Origin: Hymenobacter guriensis
GTDB lineage: Bacteria > Bacteroidota > Bacteroidia > Cytophagales > Hymenobacteraceae
Direction: 5' to 3'
DNA length: 64,000 bases
Assembly (NCBI RefSeq): GCF_015773195.1
Contig: NZ_JADWYK010000015.1
Span: 1-64,000, forward strand
Part shown: positions 16,610 through 25,301 of the stretch, piece after piece
How the letters are laid out: every line of letters begins with the position of its first letter
Numbering within the stretch: the stretch's first letter is position 1
Notes under the pieces: model-generated
Told to the model about the DNA's origin: nothing
What the model saw: the letters and a program-made list of their open reading frames with translations, nothing else
Databases searched by the model: none
Translations under genes and position numbers: made by a program

Positions 16610-17494
16610 ATGACTCCTTCCTACCCCGGCCGCCGCATCTTTCAGATTATTGATGGCAACAAGAAAGCCGTGGGCGACGGCTTCGACGTGACCAGCCCCA
16701 TGCCGGGGCCGCGCATCCGCCAGCTCAGCCCCTACCTGCTCATCGACCACACCGGGCCCATGCCCGTGGTGCCTACTGAGGCCCCGCTGGGCACCCCGCC
16801 CCACCCCCACCGCGGCTTCGAGACGGTGACTGTGGTGTATGAAGGCGCCCTGGCCCACCGCGACACGGCCGGCCACAGCGGCACCCTGGGCCCCGGCGAC
16901 GTGCAGTGGATGACGGCCGGGGCGGGCCTCCTGCACGAGGAGCGCCACGAGCGGGAGTTTGCCCGCCGGGGCGGCACCCTGGAGCTGCTGCAGCTGTGGG
17001 TGAACGTGCCCAGGAAGGACAAGCTGGCCCCGCCCCGCTACCAGAACATCCGGGCCGCCGCCATTCCCGAAGTGCCCGTGGCCGAGGGGCGAGGCCGCAT
17101 CCGGGTAGTAGCCGGCGCCTACGAGGGCGTGAGCGGCCCCGCCGAAACCTTCTCACCTATTACCCTTCTGGATGTGCACCTGCCGGCCGGGGCCGAAACC
17201 ACCATCAGCCTGCCCGCCGAGTACAACGTGGGCTTCTACGTGGTGCACGGGCAGATTCAGCTGGCAGATGGGCGCACGGCGGGCAGCAAGCAGCTGGTCG
17301 TGTTCGGCTGGAACTCGCCCGAGGTGCCCTTTACCGCTACACAAGACACAGTGCTGGTAGTGCTGGCCGGCGCCCCCATCGAGGAGCCCCTGGCCACGTA
17401 TGGCCCCTTTGTGATGAACACCAACCAGGAGCTGGTGCAGGCCATTGCCGACTTCGAAAGCGGCGGTATGGGCCAGTTTCCGGAGGATGAGTAG
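16610..17494 (+). CDS. Pirin family protein
   Basis: The 294-residue bicupin protein contains the pirin signature PHPHRGFETVT with the metal-binding histidines and glutamate, and MTAGAGLLHEE in the N-terminal cupin. The C-terminal cupin region includes AGAPIEEPLATYGPFVMNT, also typical of the family. Bacterial pirins include quercetin dioxygenases and regulators of central metabolism, so the exact role is open. I start at the ATG at 16610 because family homology begins there. Its 3' end is 13 bases from the convergent DUF4136 gene. Confidence 0.93.
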   Translation: MTPSYPGRRIFQIIDGNKKAVGDGFDVTSPMPGPRIRQLSPYLLIDHTGPMPVVPTEAPLGTPPHPHRGFETVTVVYEGALAHRDTAGHSGTLGPGDVQWMTAGAGLLHEERHEREFARRGGTLELLQLWVNVPRKDKLAPPRYQNIRAAAIPEVPVAEGRGRIRVVAGAYEGVSGPAETFSPITLLDVHLPAGAETTISLPAEYNVGFYVVHGQIQLADGRTAGSKQLVVFGWNSPEVPFTATQDTVLVVLAGAPIEEPLATYGPFVMNTNQELVQAIADFESGGMGQFPEDE

Positions 17495-17507
17495 AAACGG
17501 TTGACAG

Positions 17508-18047
17508 CTACTCGCGGGGCGGCACCGGGTACTTGGCAAACATCCGGGTTATGCCCTCATCGATGCGGGCGGCTAGCTTCGTGGGGTCGTCGGTGAGGGT
17601 ACTCACGGCTACGCCCTGCCACACCCGCTCGTTGCGGGCGGCGTCCACCACATCCACGGTGGCGGTGCCTTCCTCGTAGCGGTCCACCACTACTTCCTCG
17701 CTTTTCCAGCTGTAGCGGCGCTGCCCGATGTAGCGGGGCGCGTCGCGGAAGTTGGTTTGGCGGGTCTGCACTTTATCCTGCGTCACGACGCCAATGTTCA
17801 CCCACACATCCGGCGTGGCGGCCTGCTGGTAGCCGCGGCGCTCCAGCTCCCGGGCTACGGCCTGCTTGAGCTCCGTCATACCGGTGCCAGGCCCCTGAAA
17901 AGCCGCCTCATTGCGGGCTTCCACATCCAGGAAGTTGTAGGTGCGGTACGTCGTGAAATCGACGCCCGGCGTTTGGGTGGTCGACTCCACCCGCACCGGC
18001 GAGCAGGCCACGCAAGCAATCAGCCACAGCCACAAAAACGTTTTCAT
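17508..18047 (-). CDS. DUF4136 lipoprotein
   Basis: The 179-residue product has a lipoprotein signal with the lipobox ACVAC (Cys15). The mature part contains the family's DFTTYRTYNF pattern near the start, the middle motif LERRGYQQAATPDVWVN and a C-terminal VWQGVAV segment. DUF4136 proteins are small envelope lipoproteins of unknown function. The start at 18047 is chosen because the signal peptide begins there. Confidence 0.88.
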   Translation of the reverse strand: MKTFLWLWLIACVACSPVRVESTTQTPGVDFTTYRTYNFLDVEARNEAAFQGPGTGMTELKQAVARELERRGYQQAATPDVWVNIGVVTQDKVQTRQTNFRDAPRYIGQRRYSWKSEEVVVDRYEEGTATVDVVDAARNERVWQGVAVSTLTDDPTKLAARIDEGITRMFAKYPVPPRE

Positions 18048-18281
18048 GCCAGGAAAAAGAAGGTGAGTGTATCGGCGGCCGGGCCCGGTTAGGCCTGGGG
18101 CCGGCCGCCTGGTGTACACGTGCGAACCGACCCGGAGGTTTAGGCCCAGCTTGCGCCCTAGTAGCCGAACCCAGGCCCTTGCCCGCAGCGCGGCTGTTTC
18201 GTGACTGACCAGCCAAGCCCAGAAATCAGGCTTGTGCCCGGGCGCGTGCTACCTTCGCACCCATACTCTTTCTCTTTTTCG

Positions 18282-18731
18282 ATGACGCTGACCTGGACCC
18301 GAAAGCCCTTCCCCGACCTTACCCTGGCTGAACTCTACGCCCTGCTCCAACTGCGCTCCGAGGTGTTTGTAGTGGAGCAAACCTGCGCGTTCCAGGACAT
18401 CGACGGGCAGGACCAGGCCGCGTGGCACCTGCTGGGCTATGCTGAAAGCGGGGAGCTGGCAGCCTACGCCCGCCTGTTTGCGGCCGGCATCAGCTACCCC
18501 GAGGCCAGTATTGGGCGGGTGGTGGTGAGCCCGAAGTTCCGGCGCTACGGCCTGGGCCGGCAGCTGCTCCAGGAGGCCCTGGACGCCGTAGCCGCGCAGT
18601 TCGGCCCGCAGCCCATTCAGATCGGGGCCCAGCAGTACCTGCAGGCATTTTACGAAAGCTTCGGCTTCCGGCAGGTGGGCGCAGGGTACCTGGAAGATGG
18701 CATTCCGCACCTGCACATGGTGCGGCCGTAG
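18282..18731 (+). CDS. GNAT N-acyltransferase, ElaA type
   Basis: The 149-residue protein matches ElaA (153 residues in E. coli) in length and in the opening pattern LYALLQLRSEVFVVEQ with QDIDGQDQAAWHLLGY. The acetyl-CoA-binding motif A is VVSPKFRRYGLGRQLLQ. The acceptor substrate is unknown. A TACCTTCG box, a one-base variant of TAnnTTTG, lies at 18250-18257 upstream. The gene stands alone. Confidence 0.87.
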   Translation: MTLTWTRKPFPDLTLAELYALLQLRSEVFVVEQTCAFQDIDGQDQAAWHLLGYAESGELAAYARLFAAGISYPEASIGRVVVSPKFRRYGLGRQLLQEALDAVAAQFGPQPIQIGAQQYLQAFYESFGFRQVGAGYLEDGIPHLHMVRP

Positions 18732-18813
18732 CGGGCCGGAAGCGCGGCGGACGGGGCCATCTTTGATTGCAGGGAAAAGTCGGCGCCAATTTTTTTAGCG
18801 CCGTGCCGGAATG

Positions 18814-18821
18814 TAGCTTTG
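18814..18821 (+). promoter_or_regulatory. Candidate -7 promoter box of the PAS gene
   Basis: TAGCTTTG matches the Bacteroidota -7 consensus TAnnTTTG fully. It lies 55 bases before the ATG of the PAS-domain gene, and a T-rich stretch about 20 bases upstream could serve as the -33 region. Confidence 0.5.
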
Positions 18822-18875
18822 TTGACTTGCGTCACCCCGCCGGGTGCTGCCCTGTTTCCCTGCCGTTCAACTCCT

Positions 18876-20177
18876 ATGCCTACGCCCAGCTTTCCGGTCG
18901 ACTATCAGCAGCTGTTTCATGCCCTGCCCGATAACTTCCTGCTCATCGCGCCCGACGCCGACGCTACCATCCTCGACAACACCGACCGCCACGAGAGCGT
19001 GTCGATGAAAAACCGGGAAGAAGTTGTGGGCAAGCCATTCTTCGAGGCCTACCCGTCCAACGATGAGGAGTCGGCGCGCCTCATCGAGGAGTCGCACGAG
19101 CACGTGCGCCGACACCTGGAGCCGCACACCATGCCCCTGATCCGCTACGACCTGGCCCGGCCCCAGGAGCAGGGCGGTGGGCTGGAGGAGCTGTACTGGG
19201 AAGCCACCCACTACCCCGTGCTCGACGAGCAGGGTCAGCTGCGCTATATTCTGCAGCGCACCCAGGATGTGACGGAGCAGTACCGGGCCCGCCTGGCCGC
19301 CGAGCAGGTGCAGCGCGAGCTGGCCGAGCAGCAGGAGCGTACCCGCTTCGTTCTCGAATCGGTGCCGATTCTGGTGTGGACGGCCCGCCCCGACGGCACC
19401 CTCGACTACTTCAACTCCCGCTGGCTGCAGTTTACGGGCCGCGAGCATGCCCAGGAGCTGAACAACCACTGGATGGACAACATCCACCCCGACGACCGGG
19501 CCCAGGTTGAAAAGCACTGGTACGCCAGCATCCGCGCTGGCCAGCCCTATCAGGCTGAGTACCGCCTGCGCCGCCACGACGGCCAGTACCGCTGGGTGCT
19601 GATGCGCGGCCTGCCCCGCACCGATGCCGATGGCCGCATTACCATGTGGGTAGGCGGCGGCACTGATATCCAGGACCAGAAGCAGATGGTGCAGGAGCTG
19701 CTGGAAACCAACGAGGAGCAGGCCCGGCTTTCGGACCAGGCCTACCAGGCCTACCAGCTGGCCGAGCAGCAGCGCAAGACGTTCTACAGCCTGTTTATGC
19801 AGACGCCCGCGCTGATCTGCATTCTGCGCGGGCCGGAGCACCGCTTCGAGTTCGTAAACCCGCCTTACCAGGCCTTGTTCCCGGGCCGCCAGCTGGTGGG
19901 CCTCACGGTGCCCGAGGCGCTGCCCGAAGTGATTGAGCAGGGCTTCGTGGAACTGCTGAACGGGGTGTACAACACGGGCGAAACCTTTATCGGCAATGAG
20001 GTGGAAATTATGATTGACCGTGACAACGACGGGCAGCTTCGGCTTCACTACCTCAACTTCACTTACCAGCTATTCGAAGAAAACGGACAGAAAGCCGGCA
20101 TCATGGTGTTTGCCTTTGATGTGACGGACCTGGTGCAGGCTCGCCGGGCCCTCGAACGCCCCGCCCCTGATGCTTAG
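18876..20177 (+). CDS. Multi-PAS-domain sensory protein without output domain
   Basis: The 433-residue cytoplasmic protein appears to consist of three PAS folds: about residues 5-140 (ending ILQRTQDVTEQYR), about 155-285 with a PAC-type end (YRWVLMRGLPRTDADGRI) and about 300-425. Helical linkers rich in Glu/Gln separate them. No kinase, GGDEF or HTH domain follows, so it must act through a partner. The next gene, 54 bases on, encodes a small CZB-like helical protein, a domain otherwise found fused to sensory proteins. The ligand is unknown. Confidence 0.85.
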   Translation: MPTPSFPVDYQQLFHALPDNFLLIAPDADATILDNTDRHESVSMKNREEVVGKPFFEAYPSNDEESARLIEESHEHVRRHLEPHTMPLIRYDLARPQEQGGGLEELYWEATHYPVLDEQGQLRYILQRTQDVTEQYRARLAAEQVQRELAEQQERTRFVLESVPILVWTARPDGTLDYFNSRWLQFTGREHAQELNNHWMDNIHPDDRAQVEKHWYASIRAGQPYQAEYRLRRHDGQYRWVLMRGLPRTDADGRITMWVGGGTDIQDQKQMVQELLETNEEQARLSDQAYQAYQLAEQQRKTFYSLFMQTPALICILRGPEHRFEFVNPPYQALFPGRQLVGLTVPEALPEVIEQGFVELLNGVYNTGETFIGNEVEIMIDRDNDGQLRLHYLNFTYQLFEENGQKAGIMVFAFDVTDLVQARRALERPAPDA

Positions 20178-20231
20178 TAGGCCCATGCTGCGTTTTTTTC
20201 CTGCCTTAAGGCATTTCCTCGTTTCGCTCTT

Positions 20232-20594
20232 ATGGACATAACCAGTCTGGATTTCCAGCAGGCCCGCATCAAGCAGGTCCTGTTCAAGTCGCGGCTGCGC
20301 TCCGTCCTCTACGGCGTGCGCGAGGCCGAACCGAACCTGTTTTCCCTGCGCGACAACCCCCTGGCGCAGTGGCTTGATACCATCATTAAACCGCAATACG
20401 GGCTCATCCCCGAAACCCGCGAGATAGAACGAACCATTTCGCAGATGCTTGACACCGGCCAGGCCCTGGTGCGCCAGTACCAGCGCGGGCAGCTGGAAGA
20501 AGCCCGCGCCGGCCTGGAGCAGATCGACGGCTTTGCCCAGCGCATTGAAGCCTTGCTCCAGAAGCTGGAACAGCACGTGCTGAGCGCCGCCTAA
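20232..20594 (+). CDS. CZB-like four-helix protein with degenerate zinc site
   Basis: This 120-residue all-helical protein follows the layout of the chemoreceptor zinc-binding (CZB) domain: 'DFxxARIKQVLFKSRLRSVLYG', then 'NPLAQWL' where CZB has C-x-x-GKW, then a helix pair with GQLEEARAGL. The His and Cys residues that bind zinc in CZB are absent, and the protein has no Cys or His except His114 near the C terminus. It probably forms a protein-interaction module for the PAS protein encoded just upstream. The family link is my inference from spacing and sequence pattern and has not been searched. Confidence 0.6.
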   Translation: MDITSLDFQQARIKQVLFKSRLRSVLYGVREAEPNLFSLRDNPLAQWLDTIIKPQYGLIPETREIERTISQMLDTGQALVRQYQRGQLEEARAGLEQIDGFAQRIEALLQKLEQHVLSAA

Positions 20595-20618
20595 GCCCGA
20601 CTGGTCCAACGCCCCAAG

Positions 20619-20660
20619 CACCGTTTGCCTGGCTTTGCGCCGGTCAAACGGTGTTTTTTT
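20619..20660 (+). terminator. Intrinsic terminator after the PAS/CZB pair
   Basis: CACCGTTTG (20619-20627) pairs with CAAACGGTG (20645-20653) and runs straight into seven Ts. This supports the two preceding genes being one transcript. Confidence 0.88.
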
Positions 20661-20820
20661 GTGGTGCTTTGCCGGCTGCCGGCAGTGGTTTGGGGAGGGC
20701 GGGGGCGACCCCGTTCCAGCGGTGCACCTCAGCGCCCGGCTTCCTTCCGCCGCTTGATGCACGGAATGAAAACTCAGGGGGTCGAGCGAAAAACTGTACC
20801 CTGACCGCGAAATTGCACGG

Positions 20821-20840
20821 GCAACTATCAACCGACAACT
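20821..20840. repeat. Single-arm family B repeat fragment
   Basis: These 20 bases are the exact reverse complement of 75-94 in the ilvA leader. They lie 10 bases before the M28 peptidase start codon. Only one arm is present here, so no hairpin forms. Confidence 0.75.
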
Positions 20841-20849
20841 GACAACCTT

Positions 20850-22517
20850 ATGCTTTCTTTTCGTGCCGGCCTGCTGATGGGCGGCCTTTTCTCGGCCCTG
20901 GCCGCCGCTGCGCAATCCGCCCAGCCCGCGCCCGAGGCAATGGCCGCCTTAGCCCAGGTGCAGCCCGCCGACCTCAAAGCCCACATCCACTACCTGGCCG
21001 ACGACCAACTGCGGGGCCGCCAGCCCGGCACGCCCGGCTACCAGCTGGCCGTCGATTACGTGACCCAACAGCTGAAGTCCTTCGGCGTGAAGCCCGCGGG
21101 CGACAAAGGCAGCTTTGTGCAGCGGGTGCGCCTGCGCCGGGCCTTTGTGCAGCCCGGCGCGGCGTTCAGTCTACGTCCGGCTGCTGGCCCGGCGGCGTCA
21201 CTGGTTTCCGGCCAGGACTACGTGTTCTACCCCAACCCTGCCGCGCCCGCCGTGCAGGTGGATGCGCCCGTGGTTTTTGCCGGCTACGGCATCACGGCCC
21301 CCGAGCTGAGCTACGACGACTACGCGGGGCTTGATGCCAAGGGTAAGCTGGTGGTTGTGGTACGCGGGGCTCCCCGCGCCTTTCCATCCACAGTGGCCGC
21401 CGCCAGCCAGGATCTGCTGCTGATTATGCATAATGCGGTGGAGCATGGTGCTGTGGGCGTGCTGGTGGCCTCTACCAACCCCAAAGCCAACGTGCCCAAC
21501 CTGCAGCGCGGTACCTACAGCGTGCTGGATGAGCGTGGGCAGGTGGCAGCCTCGCGCACGTTTCTGCCGGGCGGCCAGCTGCAGCTGGCCGGCAGCCTTA
21601 CGGCCGCCACGCTCCAGCGCCTGCTCTCGGCGGCTGCCACCGATACCAGCCAGGTGTTGGGGGCGCTGCGCCAGGGCCGGCCAGCCTCGGTGCCCGTGCC
21701 GGGGCAGGTCAGCGCGACGTTCAGCTCACGCTACCAGGATTTCGATTCCTATAATGTGGTAGGCCAGATCCGGGGCAGCGACAAGCGCCTGCGCCGGGAG
21801 TACGTGGTGCACTCCGCCCACCTCGACCACCTGGGCGTGGCCGCGCCTGTGCAGGGCGACTCCATCTACAACGGCGCCCACGACAACGCCTCGGGCGTGG
21901 CTTCGGTGCTGGAAATAGCGCGGACGTACTCGCGGCTGAAGCAAAAGCCCAAGCGCAGCATCCTGCTGGTACTGCAAACGGGGGAGGAACTTGGCCTGCT
22001 GGGCTCAGCCTACTTTGCCTCCCACCCCACCGTGCCCAAAGCCAGCCTCGTGGCCGACGTGAATACCGATATGCCCACCATCATTGCCCCGCTGCTGTCG
22101 GTGGTGCCGCTGGGGGCGCAACACTCCTCCCTGGCCGGGCCGGTAGCGCAGGCAGCGGCGGCGCTGGGCCTCACCGTGGAAGCCGACCCGGAGCCCGAGC
22201 AGAACCGCTTTATCCGCTCCGATCAGTACAGCTTCGTGCTGCAGGGCATTCCGGCTTTGCACATCAAGTATGGCAACCGCACCGCCGACGGGCGCAACAA
22301 CCTGAGCGAACTGGTGCAGAAATGGCGGGCCGTCACCTACCACAAGCCCCAGGACGACATCAACGGCCTGTTCGACTTTGAGGCCGGCAAAAAGTACGTG
22401 CAGCTCAACTTTCTCATCGGCTACTTAGTGGCCAACGACCCGCAGCGCCCAACCTGGAATGCCGGGGACTTTTTCGGCGGGCGGTTCGGGCAGCTGCAAA
22501 AGTCTAAAAACGAGTAG
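20850..22517 (+). CDS. Secreted M28-family zinc aminopeptidase with PA-type insert
   Basis: The 555-residue protein has an N-terminal signal peptide (to about AAAAQS) and a PA-like insert in the middle. The M28 catalytic core shows the two-zinc ligands AHLDH (His324, Asp326), AHDNASG (Asp345) and TGEELG (Glu379, Glu380), then DVNTDMP and a C-terminal HKPQDD histidine. Relatives are secreted aminopeptidases or glutaminyl cyclases. The conserved Glu-Glu pair favours peptidase activity. It is a single gene just before the biosynthetic cluster. Confidence 0.9.
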   Translation: MLSFRAGLLMGGLFSALAAAAQSAQPAPEAMAALAQVQPADLKAHIHYLADDQLRGRQPGTPGYQLAVDYVTQQLKSFGVKPAGDKGSFVQRVRLRRAFVQPGAAFSLRPAAGPAASLVSGQDYVFYPNPAAPAVQVDAPVVFAGYGITAPELSYDDYAGLDAKGKLVVVVRGAPRAFPSTVAAASQDLLLIMHNAVEHGAVGVLVASTNPKANVPNLQRGTYSVLDERGQVAASRTFLPGGQLQLAGSLTAATLQRLLSAAATDTSQVLGALRQGRPASVPVPGQVSATFSSRYQDFDSYNVVGQIRGSDKRLRREYVVHSAHLDHLGVAAPVQGDSIYNGAHDNASGVASVLEIARTYSRLKQKPKRSILLVLQTGEELGLLGSAYFASHPTVPKASLVADVNTDMPTIIAPLLSVVPLGAQHSSLAGPVAQAAAALGLTVEADPEPEQNRFIRSDQYSFVLQGIPALHIKYGNRTADGRNNLSELVQKWRAVTYHKPQDDINGLFDFEAGKKYVQLNFLIGYLVANDPQRPTWNAGDFFGGRFGQLQKSKNE

Positions 22518-22744
22518 AAGCTAATGCTGCCTGTTCAGCGTTTGAGCAAACAGGCTTTCACATGAAACGCCTTTTCAGGAAGCTTTTTCGGGGTTTATAG
22601 CACTGATCCTTTACTGGACACTCAGAAAACCTTTCGCTGACAAACCAGGCGTGGAAAGTCTGATTTTCCATCGATTCGTCATCGGGGTTCGGGTTGATTT
22701 GCGCAGCTTTGGTACCACGCTTCGAGGAAGCTCCGCCAACTGCC

Positions 22745-24172
22745 ATGCTGTCTAACTTCTGCCACACCATCTACGAAAACCTGCGCCAGCACCCGGGACA
22801 GGCGTGCCTGGTGTGGCCTCAGCCCGCCGGCCCGGCTCGCCCCTACACCGGCGCCGATATCCTGGCGAGGACGGAGGCCTTTCGGCGGCAGCTGACCAAC
22901 GCACAGGTACTCCCCGGCCAGGCCGTGCTGATAGCAGTGCCCGTGAGTGTAGAGCTGGTGGCGGCCCTACTGGGCACGATGGCCCACGGGGCAGTGCCGG
23001 TGCTGCCACCCGCCGGAGCCGGGCCGCTGGCGCTGCTCGGGCTGTTGCGCCGCCACAGCATCCGGCAAGCAGCTGTTGGCCGGGCGCTGGCCGGGCGCTA
23101 TGGCTGGCTGCTTAGGCTGACAGGCGTGCAGCCGCTGGTCCCCGATTTATCTACCAATCCGGCTGTGGACGTGCAGCCGCCAATGGCCGTGCCGCCCGAT
23201 CAGCCCGCGCTGGTGTCGCACAGCTCGGGCTCTACGGGCCAGTCGAAGGCCATCCGGCGCAGCCACCGTGTGCTCACGGCCCAGCATGAGGTACTGAAGC
23301 AGGTGTTTCCGCCGTGGCCGGGCCAGCGCGACTTTCCGCTGTTTCCGAACGTACTGCTGCACAACCTGGCCGTGGGCGCCGTGAGCATCCTGCCCGACGT
23401 GCCCTGGGGCCGCCTGGCCGATTTCGACGCGGCCCGTGTGGCCAGGCAGCTGCACTCGGAAGGCGTCGAAACCCTCACCGGCAATGTCTTTTACTTCACC
23501 CACCTGAGTGCCTTTCTCCGTAGCCAGAACCATCCGTTGCTCCGGGTACGGGCCGTGGGCGTAGGCGGCTCGCCGGTGCCGGAAAAGCTACTGACGGAGC
23601 TGCAAAAATGCTTTCCGCACGCAACGATTCACGGCATCTACGGCTCCTCCGAAGCAGAGCCCATTGCCGTGCGCACGGCCGGTACCTCGCCTGCCCCCCC
23701 TCGGAACGGCTACTACGCCGGGCCGGTGGTGGCGGGGCTGGAATGCCGGCTGAGAAAAATCGGCCAGCTCCAACTTCCCAACGGCCAGGCGTATGACGTT
23801 GGCGAAATTCTGGTAAGCGGGCCCCACGTGGCGGCTGATAACTGGCTGGCTACCGGGGACTTCGGCTACTTCGACGAGCGGCAGCACCTGTGGCTGACGG
23901 GGCGGCAGGGCAACGAAACCCTGGTGCAGGGCGTGCAGCACTACCAGGTGGAGCACGTGCTCCAGCACCTGCCGGGCGTGGAGCGCGTGGCGGCGCGGGC
24001 CCAGGGTTCGGGCTTTGCCGTGTTCGTGCAGGGGCGTGTGGTGGAGGAAACCATCCGGGCCGCGCTGGAAGCCCAGTTTCCGCCGGGCCTGTGCCGGCAG
24101 GTTCACTTTCGCGCGCAGCTGCCCGTTGATGCGCGTCATTTGTCTAAAATCCGCTACGCGGCCTTACGCTAA
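22745..24172 (+). CDS. AMP-binding (adenylate-forming) enzyme, OleC-like
   Basis: The 475-residue enzyme activates a carboxylic acid as an acyl-adenylate or related intermediate. The ATP-binding P-loop SHSSGSTGQSKAI lies at residues 158-170. YGSSEAEP, the adenine motif ATGDFGYFD and a C-terminal catalytic lysine in RHLSKIRY are all present. The segment RDFPLFPNVLLHNLAVG and SILPDV resembles OleC-type enzymes of long-chain olefin/beta-lactone synthesis, so the substrate may be a long-chain acid. No carrier protein or thiolase is encoded nearby. It is the first gene of a coupled operon, four bases before the DUF3419 gene. A CAGCTTTG box (22704-22711) is a possible promoter element. Confidence 0.85.
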   Translation: MLSNFCHTIYENLRQHPGQACLVWPQPAGPARPYTGADILARTEAFRRQLTNAQVLPGQAVLIAVPVSVELVAALLGTMAHGAVPVLPPAGAGPLALLGLLRRHSIRQAAVGRALAGRYGWLLRLTGVQPLVPDLSTNPAVDVQPPMAVPPDQPALVSHSSGSTGQSKAIRRSHRVLTAQHEVLKQVFPPWPGQRDFPLFPNVLLHNLAVGAVSILPDVPWGRLADFDAARVARQLHSEGVETLTGNVFYFTHLSAFLRSQNHPLLRVRAVGVGGSPVPEKLLTELQKCFPHATIHGIYGSSEAEPIAVRTAGTSPAPPRNGYYAGPVVAGLECRLRKIGQLQLPNGQAYDVGEILVSGPHVAADNWLATGDFGYFDERQHLWLTGRQGNETLVQGVQHYQVEHVLQHLPGVERVAARAQGSGFAVFVQGRVVEETIRAALEAQFPPGLCRQVHFRAQLPVDARHLSKIRYAALR

Positions 24173-24176
24173 CCTC

Positions 24177-25301
24177 ATGCACACCGAATTTCACCACGTC
24201 GCCCTCGACCGGATTCGCTACTCGCTGGTGTGGGAAAGCGCGGCTACCCTGCAGGCGGCCCTGCCGCTAAGTTCCACCGACGAAGTACTCATCATCACCT
24301 CCGCCGGCTGTAATGCCCTCAACGCGCTGCTCAGCCCGGCCCGCCACGTCACGGCCCTCGACCTGAACCCAGTGCAGAACGCCCTGCTGCAGTTCAAGGC
24401 TTACCTGATCGGGCATTTCTCCCACACTGTATTCCGGGCGCTGCTGGGGCTCGACGGGCCGGCAGCCGTGGCCGCTGCCTGGGCCAAGGCTGCACCCCAG
24501 CTTTCCGCCGATCTGCGGGCGTACTGGGACCGGCAGCTAACGGAGCATCCGGCCGGGCTGCTCACGGCCGGTAAGTTGGAAAGCTACCTGCACGCCTTCC
24601 TGCCTACCCTGCCGGAGGCCACGCAGCAGCACTTGCGGCAGCTGATTCAGTGCCCTACGGTGGCGGAGCAGCGTGTTTACTTCGAGCAATATCTGCACAA
24701 CACAGCCTTCCGGGGACAGTTCGAAATGTACTTCGACGAGGCCAACCTGAGCAAGGGCCGCGACCCGCGCCTGTTCCGCTACGCCGAAGAATCGGGCGGG
24801 GCCGCGTTCTACCGGCGCCTACGCCACCAGGCAGCTACGGAGCTGCTGGCCGACAACTTCTTTTTCCGCTTTTTCTTTTTCGGCCCCGAGAACCTGCCCG
24901 AAGTCATTCTGCCGCCCTGCTACCAGGCGCGCCACTTTGCCCGGCTGCGCGCCCGCCTGCCGAACCTGCGCATCCAGACCGGTGAGGCCGTGGCCTACCT
25001 GCTCAGCCCGGCCGGCCGCACCATCACCCGGGCCAGCCTCTCCAATATCTTTGAGTACGTGAGCCCAACGGAGTTTGCGCAGGCCATGCACGCGTTGCAG
25101 GCGCGCGGCAACCTGCGGCTGGTGTACTGGAACCTACTGCAAGCCCAGGGCGACGCCGGCCTTGACGGGCTGGAGCCCACGCCCGTGCCGGCCCTGCCCG
25201 GCGCCTGCTTTTACCTGCCCGATGCCCGCGTGCTGAACTTTCCCGCCCCAGCCATTGCGGCCTCCTCTCCTTCCACTGCTGCTTCCCTCGTGCTGCTATG
25301 A
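24177..25301 (+). CDS. DUF3419 / BtaA-like SAM 3-amino-3-carboxypropyl transferase
   Basis: BtaA moves the 3-amino-3-carboxypropyl group of S-adenosylmethionine to diacylglycerol, forming the homoserine ether of betaine lipids. This 374-residue protein shows the SAM-binding ITSAGCNAL and the DLNPVQNALLQFK segment typical of that family, with GRDPRLFRYAEESGG and a Phe-rich FFFRFFFFGPENLP in the middle. The N-methylating partner BtaB is not in the window, so the product may not be a classical betaine lipid. I start at the ATG at 24177, just past the previous stop. The following gene overlaps it by 4 bases. Confidence 0.82.
   Translation: MHTEFHHVALDRIRYSLVWESAATLQAALPLSSTDEVLIITSAGCNALNALLSPARHVTALDLNPVQNALLQFKAYLIGHFSHTVFRALLGLDGPAAVAAAWAKAAPQLSADLRAYWDRQLTEHPAGLLTAGKLESYLHAFLPTLPEATQQHLRQLIQCPTVAEQRVYFEQYLHNTAFRGQFEMYFDEANLSKGRDPRLFRYAEESGGAAFYRRLRHQAATELLADNFFFRFFFFGPENLPEVILPPCYQARHFARLRARLPNLRIQTGEAVAYLLSPAGRTITRASLSNIFEYVSPTEFAQAMHALQARGNLRLVYWNLLQAQGDAGLDGLEPTPVPALPGACFYLPDARVLNFPAPAIAASSPSTAASLVLL

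Noticed and set aside
22558..22770. 70-codon minus-strand frame with ECPVKDQC, similar to the Cys-rich patch of some transposases
   Set aside because: It overlaps the start of the adenylating-enzyme gene, has no other transposase motif and no start signal. It could be a decayed fragment, but the evidence is too thin.
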